Below are positions 18,601-27,514 of a stretch of 35,681 bases of DNA, piece after piece (positions within the stretch are counted from its first letter, which is position 1; each line of letters begins with the position of its first letter). A model generated the notes under the pieces. The model was not told the origin of the DNA and ran no database searches. It was given only the letters and a program-made list of their open reading frames with translations. A program made the position numbers and the translations under genes. The stretch covers positions 1-35,681 of the forward strand of contig NZ_JYKS01000002.1 in assembly GCF_000935045.1 (NCBI RefSeq). Direction: 5' to 3'. The stretch is from Pseudomonas sp. 10-1B (GTDB taxonomy: Bacteria > Pseudomonadota > Gammaproteobacteria > Pseudomonadales > Pseudomonadaceae).

Positions 18601-18658
18601 TCAGGACCTTGCTGCGGTCGATGCGGCCGCCGCTGGCGAGGCGATAGGTCTGGCTCAT
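15638..18658 (-). CDS. soxA: Sarcosine oxidase alpha subunit
   Basis: A 1006-aa subunit with the NAD+ site and the folate-binding domain. Region about 15-90 is the 2Fe-2S-like fold domain of the family (KTYQGYAGDSLAAALLANG), lacking cluster cysteines. An NAD/FAD-binding Rossmann motif CDVLIVGAGPAGLAAALAA follows near 173. A second nucleotide motif is around 285-320 (KRVVLAAGAHERPLVYG). The C-terminal third (about 600-1000) is the GcvT-like folate domain that traps the methylene group as 5,10-methylene-THF, including YGTETMHVLRAEKGF. Length equals that of known alpha subunits. ATG overlaps the soxD stop (ATGA), indicating translational coupling. Confidence 0.96.
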   Translation of the reverse strand: MSQTYRLASGGRIDRSKVLNFSFNGKTYQGYAGDSLAAALLANGVDIVGRSFKYSRPRGIIAAGTEEPNAILQIGSSEATQIPNVRATQQALYAGLVATSTNGWPNVNNDVMGILGKVGGSMMPPGFYYKTFMYPKSFWMTYEKYIRKAAGLGRAPLQNDPDSYDYMNQHCDVLIVGAGPAGLAAALAAARSGARVILADEQEEFGGSLLDTRETLDGKPAADWVNAVVKELEGLPEVTLLPRATVNGYHDHNFLTIHERLTDHLGDRAPIGQVRHRVHRVRAKRVVLAAGAHERPLVYGNNDLPGNMLAGAVSTYVRRYGVAPGRKLVLSTNNDHAYRAALDWHDAGLQVVAIADARHNPRGSLVEEARAKGIRILTSSAVIEAKGSKHVTGARVAAIDVQAHKVTSPGETLECDLIATSGGYSPVVHLASHLGGRPVWREDILGFVPGDAPQKRECVGGINGVYALGDVIADGFEGGVRAATEAGFKATVGSLPKTVARKEEATVALFQVPHDKGTARAPKQFVDQQNDVTAAAIELATREGFESVEHVKRYTALGFGTDQGKLGNINGLAIAARSMGITIPEMGTTMFRPNYTPVTFGAVAGRHCGHLFEPVRFTALHAWHVKNGAEFEDVGQWKRPWYFPKAGEDIHAAVARECKAVRDSVGLLDASTLGKIDIQGPDAREFLNRVYSNAWTKLDVGKARYGLMCKEDGMVFDDGVTACVGDNHFYMTTTTGGAARVLQWLELYHQTEWPEMKVYFTSVTDHWATLTLSGPNSRKLLSELTDDIDLDKDAFPFMTWKEGTVGGVPARVFRISFTGELSYEVNVQANYAMGVLEKVIEAGKKYNLTPYGTETMHVLRAEKGFIIVGQDTDGSMTPDDLNMSWCVGRNKPFSWIGLRGMNREDCVRENRKQLVGLKPVDPTKWLPEGAQLVFDPKQPIPMDMVGHVTSSYASNSLGYSFAMGVVKGGLKRMGERVYSPQADGSVIEAEIVSSVFFDPKGERQNV

Positions 18659-18990
18659 ACTTTTTCCCCTTGGCCTTTGACGGTCGACGGTGCGCTGCTT
18701 TGCTTGCCAGCTTCGGTCACTTGCGGCTTCTCGCCAATCTTGTAGGTTTCCAGAATTTCGTAGGTCACGGTGTTACGGGTGACGTTGAAGTACTGGCGGC
18801 AGCCGGCAACGTGGTCCCACAGTTCGTGGTGAATACCGCGTGGGTTGTCACGGTAGAACATGTAGGTACCCCACTCTTCGTCGGAGCAGGCGTTGGGGTC
18901 CAGCGGGCGGGCGATGTGCGCCTGGCCAGAGGCGTGGAACTCTTCTTCGGAGCGCAGCTCGCCGCAGTGGGGACAGAAAATATGCAACAT
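18655..18990 (-). CDS. soxD: Sarcosine oxidase delta subunit
   Basis: A 111-aa zinc-binding subunit. It starts MLHIFCPHCGE, with Cys6 and Cys9, and the remaining ligands are expected at His60 and Cys64 in HELWDHVAGCRQYF. The subunit helps assemble the SoxABDG complex. ATG 18990 is used because MLHIFCPHCG is the conserved start; the frame upstream to 19251 overlaps soxB and is spurious. It begins 14 nt after the soxB stop and overlaps the soxA start by 4 nt. Confidence 0.94.
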   Translation of the reverse strand: MLHIFCPHCGELRSEEEFHASGQAHIARPLDPNACSDEEWGTYMFYRDNPRGIHHELWDHVAGCRQYFNVTRNTVTYEILETYKIGEKPQVTEAGKQSSAPSTVKGQGEKV

Positions 18991-19004
18991 GACGGTGTCT
19001 CCGG

Positions 19005-20255
19005 TTAGTGGGCGACGGCGGCGGCGCCGTGTTCGTCGATCAGTGCGCCGTTGTAGAAACGGTCCATGGAGAACGGCGCGGCCAGCGGGTGCATTTCGCC
19101 CTTGGCCAGGCTCGCGGCGAAGACGTTGCCCGAGCCCGGGGTCGCCTTGAAGCCGCCAGTACCCCAACCGCAGTTGAAGAACATGTTCTTGACCGGGGTC
19201 TTGGTGATGATCGGGCAGGCGTCTGGCGAGGTATCGACGATGCCGCCCCACTGGCGGTTCATGCGCACGCGCGAGAGGTTGGGGAACATCTCGACGATGG
19301 CCTGCAGGGTGTGCTCGATCACCGGGTACGAACCGCGCTGACCGTAGCCGACCCAGCCGTCGATACCGGCACCGATCACCAGGTCGCCCTTGTCGGACTG
19401 GCTGATGTAGCCGTGCACGGCGTTGGACATGATCACGCTGTCGATGATCGGCTTGATCGGCTCCGATACCAGTGCTTGCAGCGGGTGCGATTCCAGCGGC
19501 AGGCGGAAGCCGGCCAGCTTGGCCATGTGCCCGGAGTTACCGGCGGTGACCACGCCGACGCGCTTGGCGCCGATAAAGCCTTTATTGGTTTCCACACCGA
19601 TGACCGCGCCGTTTTCCTTGCGGAAGCCAATCACTTCGGTTTGCTGGATCAGGTCCACGCCCAGGGCGTCGGCGGCACGGGCGAAGCCCCAGGCCACGGC
19701 GTCGTGACGGGCCACGCCGCCACGGCGCTGCACGGTAGCGCCGAGGATCGGATAACGGGTGTTCTTCGAGCAGTCCAGGTACGGGATCTCGGCCGCGACC
19801 TGGGCGGTATTGAGCAGCTCGCCATCCACGCCGTTGAGGCGGTTGGCGCTGACCCGGCGCTCGGAGTCACGCATGTCCTGCAGGGTGTGGCACAGGTTGT
19901 ACACGCCACGCTGGGAGAACATCACGTTGTAGTTGAGGTCCTGGGACAGGCCCTCCCACAGCTTCATGGCGTGCTCGTACAGGTGCGCCGACTCGTCCCA
20001 CAGGTAGTTGGAACGCACGATGGTGGTGTTGCGGGCGGTGTTGCCGCCGCCCAGGTAGCCTTTTTCGATCACGGCAACGTTGGTGATGCCATGTTCCTTG
20101 GCCAGGTAGTAGGCCGTGGCCAGGCCATGGCCGCCACCGCCGACGATAACCACGTCGTAAACCTTTTTAGGGGTAGGCGTGCGCCACATGCGCTGCCAGT
20201 TTTCGTGGTGGCTGAGGGAGTGCTTGAAAAGGCCGAAGCCCGAGTAGCGTTGCAT
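19005..20255 (-). CDS. soxB: Sarcosine oxidase beta subunit
   Basis: The 416-aa catalytic flavoprotein subunit, FAD/FMN-bound. The N-terminal Rossmann [18 protein letters not shown] (about 35-52) binds FAD, and [12 protein letters not shown] near 184 contains the His to which FMN is covalently attached in this family. The C-terminal half has the [17 protein letters not shown] segment and the [14 protein letters not shown] loop. ATG 20255 is preferred to the GTG at 20270 because GGAG lies about 10 nt before it. It is 15 nt downstream of glyA and is the second gene of the operon. Confidence 0.95.
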   Translation of the reverse strand: MQRYSGFGLFKHSLSHHENWQRMWRTPTPKKVYDVVIVGGGGHGLATAYYLAKEHGITNVAVIEKGYLGGGNTARNTTIVRSNYLWDESAHLYEHAMKLWEGLSQDLNYNVMFSQRGVYNLCHTLQDMRDSERRVSANRLNGVDGELLNTAQVAAEIPYLDCSKNTRYPILGATVQRRGGVARHDAVAWGFARAADALGVDLIQQTEVIGFRKENGAVIGVETNKGFIGAKRVGVVTAGNSGHMAKLAGFRLPLESHPLQALVSEPIKPIIDSVIMSNAVHGYISQSDKGDLVIGAGIDGWVGYGQRGSYPVIEHTLQAIVEMFPNLSRVRMNRQWGGIVDTSPDACPIITKTPVKNMFFNCGWGTGGFKATPGSGNVFAASLAKGEMHPLAAPFSMDRFYNGALIDEHGAAAVAH

Positions 20256-20270
20256 GGTCGTCTGCTCCAC

Positions 20271-21524
<1,254 letters not shown>

Positions 21525-21665
21525 CGTGTATCTCCCGGCAGCGATCGTTTTTTGTCGTGGGGCACTGTGGCCCTTTGTGGCGATGTTATGACTGGGCGGG
21601 GCGAGTCAGATGCCTGCGCACGCCTTGCAATGGCGCGTTTACGACATTCGTTTTGCACTGGGTTC

Positions 21666-21762
21666 TCCGGCCCTATCGCCGGCAAGCCAGCTCCCACAGG
21701 AATTGCAGTGCGCTCAAGCCTTGTGGAGTACCTGTGGGAGCCGGCTTGCCGGCGATAGGGCC
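21666..21762. repeat. REPIN between glyA and ltaE
   Basis: Inverted pair of the CCGGCAAGCC class in the 338-bp divergent interval 21525-21862. The remaining sequence on either side must hold the two promoters; no operator is clear enough to call. Confidence 0.88.
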
Positions 21763-21862
21763 AGCACAGGCAGCACAGCAACCAACTGATGCACAGCTTG
21801 TATAGGCAACCGCTGAATCGATGGTTTAGAGTGCTGTTCTGCGTCGTTCACAGGACAGTGTC

Positions 21863-22903
21863 ATGACAGATAAGAGCCAACAATTCGCCAGCGACAACTA
21901 TTCCGGCATCTGCCCCGAAGCCTGGGCAGCGATGGCAAAGGCCAACCACGGCCACGACCGCGCCTACGGCGACGACCAGTGGACCGAGCGCGCCGCCGAG
22001 TACTTCCGCAAGCTGTTCGAAACCGACTGCGAGGTGTTTTTCGCCTTCAACGGCACCGCCGCCAACTCCCTGGCCCTGGCCTCGCTGTGCCAGAGCTACC
22101 ACAGCGTGATCTGCTCGGAGACCGCCCACGTCGAAACCGACGAGTGCGGCGCGCCGGAGTTCTTCTCCAACGGCTCCAAGCTGCTGACCGCGGCCAGCAT
22201 CAACGGCAAACTGACGCCACAATCGATCCGCGAAGTGGCGCTCAAGCGCCAGGACATCCACTATCCCAAGCCCCGCGTGGTGACCATCACCCAGGCCACC
22301 GAGGTCGGCACCGTCTACCGCCCCGATGAGCTCAAGGCGATCAGCGCCACCTGCAAGGAGCTGGGCCTGAACCTGCACATGGACGGCGCGCGCTTCAGCA
22401 ATGCCTGCTCGTTCCTTGGCTGCAGCCCTGCGGAGCTGACCTGGAAGGCCGGCGTCGATGTATTGTGCTTTGGTGGCACCAAGAACGGCATGGCCGTTGG
22501 CGAGGCGATCCTGTTCTTCAACCGCGAGCTGGCGGAAGACTTCGACTACCGCTGCAAGCAGGCGGGGCAGCTGGCGTCGAAGATGCGCTTCCTGTCCGCG
22601 CCCTGGGTCGGGCTGCTGGAAGACGGCGCCTGGTTGCGCCATGGTAATCACGCCAACCATTGCGCGCAGTTGCTGGCTTCCTTGGTGAGTGACTTGCCTG
22701 GGGTGGAACTGATGTTCCCGGTGGAGGCCAACGGGGTGTTCCTGCAGATGCCCGAGCATGCCATTGAAGCGTTGCGTGGCAAGGGCTGGCGGTTCTATAC
22801 CTTCATTGGCAGTGGCGGGGCGCGGTTCATGTGTTCGTGGGATACCGAGGAAGAGCGGGTGCGCGAGTTGGCGGCGGATATCCGCAGCATCATCGGCGCC
22901 TGA
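21863..22903 (+). CDS. ltaE: Low-specificity L-threonine aldolase
   Basis: Cleaves threonine or allo-threonine to glycine and acetaldehyde; PLP enzyme of fold type I, 346 aa. Lys207 in VLCFGGTKNGMAVGEA is the PLP Lys, LHMDGARFSNA near 171 gives the cofactor-ring Asp, and FNGTAANSLAL near 62 is the phosphate-binding segment. It is divergent from glyA and shares the glycine theme of the cluster. AGGACAG precedes ATG 21863, and a REPIN follows the stop. Confidence 0.94.
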   Translation: MTDKSQQFASDNYSGICPEAWAAMAKANHGHDRAYGDDQWTERAAEYFRKLFETDCEVFFAFNGTAANSLALASLCQSYHSVICSETAHVETDECGAPEFFSNGSKLLTAASINGKLTPQSIREVALKRQDIHYPKPRVVTITQATEVGTVYRPDELKAISATCKELGLNLHMDGARFSNACSFLGCSPAELTWKAGVDVLCFGGTKNGMAVGEAILFFNRELAEDFDYRCKQAGQLASKMRFLSAPWVGLLEDGAWLRHGNHANHCAQLLASLVSDLPGVELMFPVEANGVFLQMPEHAIEALRGKGWRFYTFIGSGGARFMCSWDTEEERVRELAADIRSIIGA

Positions 22904-22906
22904 TAG

Positions 22907-23000
22907 CCCGCATTCGCGGGCATGCCCGCTCCCACAGGATTACCGCCGCCCTCGAGAGCTGTGCAGTACCTGTGGGAGCGGGCGAGCCCGCGAAAAGGCC
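22907..23000. repeat. REPIN after ltaE
   Basis: Inverted pair of the CGCGGGCATGCCCGC class between the convergent ltaE and chemoreceptor genes. It likely serves both 3' ends. Confidence 0.88.
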
Positions 23001-23008
23001 AACACTGA

Positions 23009-24946
23009 TTAAAGCCTGAACCCACCCATCTGCCGCGCCAGGTCATCAGCCAACCCACGCAACGCCTGGCACTCTTCCCGGCACCCCTGCACCTCCGCCG
23101 CCGTCTCCCGCGCCAGGTCGGAAATCCCCTGCACCGTACGGTTGATTTCCTCGGTCACCGCCGACTGCTCCTCGGTCGCCGTGGCCACCTGATGGTTCAT
23201 GTCGCTGATGTGCTCCACCTGGTCGGTAATCGCCCCCAGCGACGCCCCGGTGCGCTGGCTCGACTCCACACCACTGCCAGTCGCCTGCTGCCCCGCCTGC
23301 ATCGAACTCACCGCCGAGCCGGCGCCCTGCTTCAGTCGCTGAATCATTTGCTGCACTTCATCGGTGGACAGCTGCGTACGCCGCGCCAGCGTGCGTACCT
23401 CATCGGCCACCACGGCAAACCCACGCCCCATCTCCCCTGCCCGCGCGGCCTCGATGGCAGCATTCAGCGCCAGCAGGTTGGTCTGCTCGGAAATACTGCG
23501 GATAACCGCGAGAACTTCATCGATCGAGGCTACTTCATCCGCCAACTGGCTGACCGCATCCGCCGCCTTGCCAATGTCGCCAGACATACCTTCGATCCCC
23601 CGAATCGAGCGCTGCACTATCTCGCGCGCCTGCAAAGCTTCATCTCGTGCCGACTGCGACGCCTGGGCCGCATCACCGGCATTGCGGGCAATGTCCTGCA
23701 CGGTCAGCCCCATCTCGTGCACCGCAGTGGCGACCATTTCAGTCATTTCCTGCTGGCGCCCGGAACGCTCGGCGGTGTTATCCACCACCTGGGTCACCTG
23801 CTCCACTGCCAGGTGCAACCTTTCGGAGGTGTGCAGTACCTCGCCGATCAACCGGCGCTGGCTGTCGAGGAAGCGGTTGAAACCGCGAGCCAGGTCACCC
23901 AGCTCGTCCTTGCGTGAGTCATCCAGACGGTGGCTGAGGTCACCCGCGCCACTGCCAATCTGTACCAAGGCCGCAGTGACGCGGCGAATCGGCCGCACCA
24001 GGCCACGCGCCAGCAGCACTACCAGCAGCAGCGACACCAAGGCCACGGCGCCACCGATCAGGCTGGTCAGCCATACCGCCTGGTGCATTTGCGCGTAGAT
24101 CTCCGCTTCCGGTACCTCGGCCACCAGGGTCCAGTTGAGGTCGCGCAACGGCAGGCCAAGCGCCAGGTAGCTTTCGCCGTCGCGGCTGAAACGGCTGCTG
24201 CGCAGGCCCTCATCACCGGTCATTAACGCCTTGGCGGCGTCCGCACCGAGTTGTTCGGTGAGCTGGCGCTTGCCGCTGAAGGTTGCGTCCGGGTGCACCT
24301 GGATCAGGCCATCGTTACGCACCAGGAACACCTTGCCGTGCTCACCGAAACTGAAGTCATGGATCAGCTTCGACAGCTCGGTCATGCGCAGCCCCATGCC
24401 GGCCACGCCCACCAATTGGCCATTTTTTTCCACACGATAATCGATGAACAGCGCCAGCTCGCCGGTGGAACCGTCGATATCGATGTTGATCAGGCGCTCG
24501 GCGCCGCTGTCGATGTAGCCGTAGAACCACTTGTCCTTGGGGTTGCTGCGGCTGAGGGTGCGGTCCAGGCCATTTTCGTTGTAGTAATGGCCGGTTTCGG
24601 TGGCGGCAAACAGAGTGGTGAAGGCGTGATTACGCTGTTTGGCAGCTTGCAGGTATTCGAGGAACTGAGGCACCTGAGCGGGATCTTCTCCGGCCGCGAG
24701 CCAATCGCGTAGCAAGGTATTGCCGGCAATGTCCGCGGCCGCTGTCAGTGGCTGGCCGAGCATGCGCTCGATATCGTTGCGGATAGCTTCGATGCTGGCC
24801 GGCAGGGCGGTATCGACCAGGTAGCGTTCGGTGAGGCGGTTGAGCGCCACCGTGAAGATGATGACCACTACCAGGATACTCGCCAGCAAGGCAGCGCCCA
24901 TGCTGGTGATCAACTGCCACTGGATGCTCTTACGCCAGATACGCAT
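23009..24946 (-). CDS. Methyl-accepting chemotaxis protein with dCACHE-type sensor
   Basis: A 645-aa inner-membrane chemoreceptor. TM1 spans about 12-33, a periplasmic dCACHE-like sensor about 35-285 ([12 protein letters not shown] and ALFIDYRV are its conserved parts), TM2 about 290-312, then HAMP and a signalling domain whose tip is [19 protein letters not shown]. There is no CheR-binding pentapeptide; it ends GGFRL. From memory of P. putida KT2440, the receptor beside ltaE is the purine receptor McpH; I cannot verify that this is its orthologue, so no symbol is given. A 14-bp palindrome sits 34 bp upstream of the start. Confidence 0.93.
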   Translation of the reverse strand: MRIWRKSIQWQLITSMGAALLASILVVVIIFTVALNRLTERYLVDTALPASIEAIRNDIERMLGQPLTAAADIAGNTLLRDWLAAGEDPAQVPQFLEYLQAAKQRNHAFTTLFAATETGHYYNENGLDRTLSRSNPKDKWFYGYIDSGAERLINIDIDGSTGELALFIDYRVEKNGQLVGVAGMGLRMTELSKLIHDFSFGEHGKVFLVRNDGLIQVHPDATFSGKRQLTEQLGADAAKALMTGDEGLRSSRFSRDGESYLALGLPLRDLNWTLVAEVPEAEIYAQMHQAVWLTSLIGGAVALVSLLLVVLLARGLVRPIRRVTAALVQIGSGAGDLSHRLDDSRKDELGDLARGFNRFLDSQRRLIGEVLHTSERLHLAVEQVTQVVDNTAERSGRQQEMTEMVATAVHEMGLTVQDIARNAGDAAQASQSARDEALQAREIVQRSIRGIEGMSGDIGKAADAVSQLADEVASIDEVLAVIRSISEQTNLLALNAAIEAARAGEMGRGFAVVADEVRTLARRTQLSTDEVQQMIQRLKQGAGSAVSSMQAGQQATGSGVESSQRTGASLGAITDQVEHISDMNHQVATATEEQSAVTEEINRTVQGISDLARETAAEVQGCREECQALRGLADDLARQMGGFRL

Positions 24947-24979
24947 ACCCCTACTCCCCGCACATTATTGTTTTGCGAG

Positions 24980-24993
24980 AAGTGTATACACTT
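24980..24993. promoter_or_regulatory. AAGTGTATACACTT palindrome upstream of the chemoreceptor
   Basis: A perfect 14-bp palindrome with a TGTATACA core, typical of GntR/FadR-type operators, 34 bp before the chemoreceptor ATG. No other such site was noticed in the window. Confidence 0.45.
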
Positions 24994-25036
24994 GCGTATC
25001 CAGTTTATCCAGTGACCTGAAACAATGATTTGGGCC

Positions 25037-25160
25037 ATTGGGGCTGCTTTGCAGCCCATCGCGACACAAGGCCGCTCCCACAGGGGCGTGCAAACCTGAG
25101 GGTCAACATTGTTCCTGTGGGAGCGGCCTTGTGTCGCGATAGGGGCGCGAAGCGCCCCCG
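25037..25160. repeat. REPIN, TGTGGGAGCGGCCTTGTGTCGCGA class
   Basis: Inverted pair with GGGGCTGCTTTGCAGCCC on the left and GGGGCGCGAAGCGCCCCC on the right, between the chemoreceptor promoter and the zapA-like gene end. 6S RNA usually lies after housekeeping zapA; none is visible here. Confidence 0.88.
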
Positions 25161-25168
25161 GCTATCTA

Positions 25169-25471
25169 TCAGGACTCGGCAATGGTCCGCACGATCGCGT
25201 CCACCGTGGCGTCGATCTGCGCCTGGGTACGCTCGAGCGTCTTGCGGTGCTCATCCTGCAGTTCGATCTGCCGGGAACACAGGTTCAGCGCGGCCAGCAC
25301 CAGCAACTTGTCGCCGATCAGGGTCGGGTACTGGCGCTTGGTCTGGGCCAGGGCGGTGTTGAGCATCTGCACCGCCTGGGCCAGGGTCGCCTCCTGGCCT
25401 TCGGGCGCCTTGATCGAATAGTCGTTGCCGAGGATCGACACGACATTGATCGGCTGCGCTTGCAGTGTCAT
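25169..25471 (-). CDS. Divergent ZapA-like cell-division protein
   Basis: A 100-aa protein with a ZapA-type N-terminal head (INVVSILGNDYSIKAPEGQE), a middle segment (GDKLLVLAALNLCSRQIELQ) corresponding to the conserved VAALNI region, and a C-terminal coiled coil. Housekeeping ZapA supports FtsZ-ring assembly. This one differs clearly from the usual Pseudomonas sequence (which I recall as starting with a VTVQILDKEYCI head) and lacks the following 6S RNA and 5-formyl-THF cyclo-ligase neighbours, so it is probably a second copy. ATG overlaps the preceding gene's TGA (ATGA). Confidence 0.72.
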   Translation of the reverse strand: MTLQAQPINVVSILGNDYSIKAPEGQEATLAQAVQMLNTALAQTKRQYPTLIGDKLLVLAALNLCSRQIELQDEHRKTLERTQAQIDATVDAIVRTIAES

Positions 25472-25698
25472 GCGCCGACAACGCCAGCGTTGGCGCGATC
25501 CAGCAGAGCCTGCAGACGCGCGGCGGTGCTGCCGTTCTTCTCTTCCTGCTCCATCAGCGACAGCTGCAGGGTTTCGTTCTCTTCCTTGGCCTGGGCCAGT
25601 TCCTGGCCAAGGGCGGTGTTCTGCTCGGTGAGTTGAGCGTTCTTCTGCATCAGGTCGCTGACCAGTTGCTCGATTTGATTCAGGGATGCTTCCAGCAT
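25468..25698 (-). CDS. TIGR02449-like coiled-coil protein
   Basis: A 76-aa, almost wholly coiled-coil protein (EQLVSDLMQKNAQLTEQNTA and QELAQAKEENETLQLSLMEQ), then a short tail. Its place directly before a ZapA-like gene matches the housekeeping TIGR02449-zapA pair of Pseudomonas, but the sequence is only loosely alike. It is translationally coupled to the next gene by a 4-nt overlap. Function is unknown. The interval 25699-26118 upstream holds a REPIN and a short heptamer array and no supported gene. Confidence 0.7.
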   Translation of the reverse strand: MLEASLNQIEQLVSDLMQKNAQLTEQNTALGQELAQAKEENETLQLSLMEQEEKNGSTAARLQALLDRANAGVVGA

Positions 25699-25926
25699 GG
25701 GTCTATCTCAGGTTGTTGCGAGGGGCGCACACGATAAAGAAAAGTGCGGCCCATCGCCATTAAATATCGGATTCACAAGGTGTCTAACCCGCAGATTGAC
25801 AGGGTAACCACTCCCTTGTTCCGACCTGAGTCAACCGCCGGTCAGGAAAAAGCCAACCTCAAGCCCCAAAACAAAAAGCAGGCCTGTACTGGCTAATGCC
25901 GGTCAGTTAAGCCTACAAGGCACATT

Positions 25927-26044
25927 GGGGCTGCTTTGCAGCCCATCGCAGGCAAGCCAGCTCCCACAGGTACCGCGCAGAATTCAGGAATTGCGCGATC
26001 CCTGTGGGAGCTGGCTTGCCTGCGATGGGCCGCAAAGCGGCCCC
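25927..26044. repeat. REPIN, CAGGCAAGCC class
   Basis: Inverted pair with GGGGCTGCTTTGCAGCCC and GGGCCGCAAAGCGGCCCC flanks around ATCGCAGGCAAGCCAGCTCC. The stem has CAGGCAAG instead of CCGGCAAG, compensated on the other arm (CTTGCCTGCGAT). Confidence 0.88.
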
Positions 26045-26089
26045 AAATGTTCAACTGACTGGCATTAGCCTGTACTGGCCTGCTTTTTC

Positions 26090-26117
26090 CTTGCAGCTTG
26101 AGACTTGCAGCTTGAAG
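26090..26117. repeat. Heptanucleotide tandem repeat (CTTGNAG)
   Basis: Four 7-bp units: CTTGCAG, CTTGAGA, CTTGCAG, CTTGAAG, immediately before the gbcB stop on the other strand. Possibly a slippage-prone microsatellite. Confidence 0.6.
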
Positions 26118-26118
26118 C

Positions 26119-27219
26119 TCAATAGTCGATCCGCACATCCCCTTTCGGCACGCTGCAGCACGACAGGATGTAGCCCTCGGCTTCGTCCTCTTCGGTAATA
26201 CCGCCGTTGTGTTCCATCTCCACTTCGCCGCCCAGCTTGAGCACCTTGCAGGTGCCGCAAATGCCCATGCCGCAGGCTTTCGGGATCATCAGCCCAACCT
26301 TCGCAGCCGCCGCATGCACGGTCTCGCCCGGGGCAACACGAATGCTCTTCTCGCTGCCGATGAATTCCACCAGGTTGAGGTCGGAAACATCCAGCTCCGG
26401 CGCATCGGCCGCCTGCTCGGCGTGCTCCACCGCATCGGCCTTGGCCTCGGCCGGCGTCGCGCCGAATGACTCCTCGTGGTAGTTCTGCATGTCGAAGCCG
26501 ACCGCTTCGAGCATGCGCTTGACCGCTGTCATGTACGGCGTCGGGCCGCAGCAGAACACCACGCGGTCCATGTAGTCCGGTGCGATCAGCTCCATCAGCC
26601 GCTGGTTCAGGTAACCGCGGTAACCCGCCCACGGTTCGCCCAGCCCATGCTTCTCGCAAATGATGTGCAGGCTGAAGTTGGGAATGCGTGAGGCCATCTG
26701 TTCCAGCTCGCGGTGGTAGATGATGTCCTTCGGCGAACGGGCGCTGTGCACGAACACCATGTCGACGTTGGCGTTGGTGTCGTAGAACCAGCGCGCCATC
26801 GACATCACCGGGGTAATGCCCACGCCACCCGACAGGTACAGCACCTTGCCGGCGGGGAAGTCGATGGCGTTGAACAACCCCACCGGGCCGTGCACCGGCA
26901 GCTCGGCGCCTTCGTGCATGGTGTCGTGCAGGAAGTTGGACACCTGGCCGCCCGGCACACGCTTGACGGTGATCGAGAAGCTGTAGGGCACCGACGGCGA
27001 ACTGGAGATGGTGTAGGAGCGCATCACCGGCTTGCCTTCGATCTCCAGCTCCAGGGTGACGAACTGCCCTGGCTTGAAGAAGAACATGATCGGCTGGTCG
27101 GCCATGAAGCAGAAGGTGCGCACGTCCCAGGTCTCCTGGATGACCTTGACGCAGCGCACGATGTGGCGGCCGTTGGCCCAGGTCTGGGTAGTGACCGGAT
27201 TGAGGAAGGTATCGGACAT
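26119..27219 (-). CDS. gbcB: Glycine betaine monooxygenase reductase subunit
   Basis: A 366-aa reductase that passes NAD(P)H electrons to the Rieske oxygenase GbcA for demethylation of glycine betaine. The FAD motif is MRSYTISSSP, the NAD-binding motif is SGGVGITPVMSMAR, and the C-terminal plant-type 2Fe-2S ferredoxin has CGMGICGTC plus the distal Cys in SCCSV. ATG 27219 is used because GGAG (27226-27229) lies 6 nt away, while the ATG at 27225 touches it. The gene is divergent from gbcA across a shared 295-bp region. Confidence 0.94.
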   Translation of the reverse strand: MSDTFLNPVTTQTWANGRHIVRCVKVIQETWDVRTFCFMADQPIMFFFKPGQFVTLELEIEGKPVMRSYTISSSPSVPYSFSITVKRVPGGQVSNFLHDTMHEGAELPVHGPVGLFNAIDFPAGKVLYLSGGVGITPVMSMARWFYDTNANVDMVFVHSARSPKDIIYHRELEQMASRIPNFSLHIICEKHGLGEPWAGYRGYLNQRLMELIAPDYMDRVVFCCGPTPYMTAVKRMLEAVGFDMQNYHEESFGATPAEAKADAVEHAEQAADAPELDVSDLNLVEFIGSEKSIRVAPGETVHAAAAKVGLMIPKACGMGICGTCKVLKLGGEVEMEHNGGITEEDEAEGYILSCCSVPKGDVRIDY

Positions 27220-27298
27220 GTTCATCTCCAGCGGCCGACTATGGCCCTTTTTATGGCTTGGATAATGCGCAAGCTGAAGGCTGCGTACATTCCTGCCA

Positions 27299-27331
27299 GC
27301 GACATCGGCGTGCTTATCGCGACCAGCCCCG
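27299..27331. promoter_or_regulatory. Direct repeat, possible AraC-family (GbdR-type) operator
   Basis: GCGACATCGGC (27299-27309) and GCGACCAGCCC (27319-27329) repeat with starts exactly 20 bp apart, about two helical turns, in the gbcB/gbcA divergent region. GbdR, an AraC-family activator, is known to control these genes in P. aeruginosa; that this repeat is its site is inference. The region also has AT-rich stretches but no promoter I would assign with confidence. Confidence 0.35.
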
Positions 27332-27514
27332 CACCACAAGGGCTGCGGAGTCGTAATTCAATTCGGCCATGTCGCCCATGGATACGGTTCGCGGCGTCTT
27401 CGGACGCACACTCCACGGCAAAACAACATGCTGTTTTTTCAACGACAGCCTTGCGGCACCACAACAACGATTAGCCACCTTTTGCCGGCCGCACACGGCC
27501 CCGAGGAATACACG

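Noticed and set aside
15497..18745. Long plus-strand open frame opposite soxA
   Set aside because: It is the antisense shadow of soxA in high-GC sequence; it has no domain motif and its composition (His/Val/Gln-rich) is typical of such shadows.
25037..25168. 6S RNA after the zapA-like gene
   Set aside because: The interval is fully taken up by a REPIN and has no 6S-like long hairpin with a central bubble.
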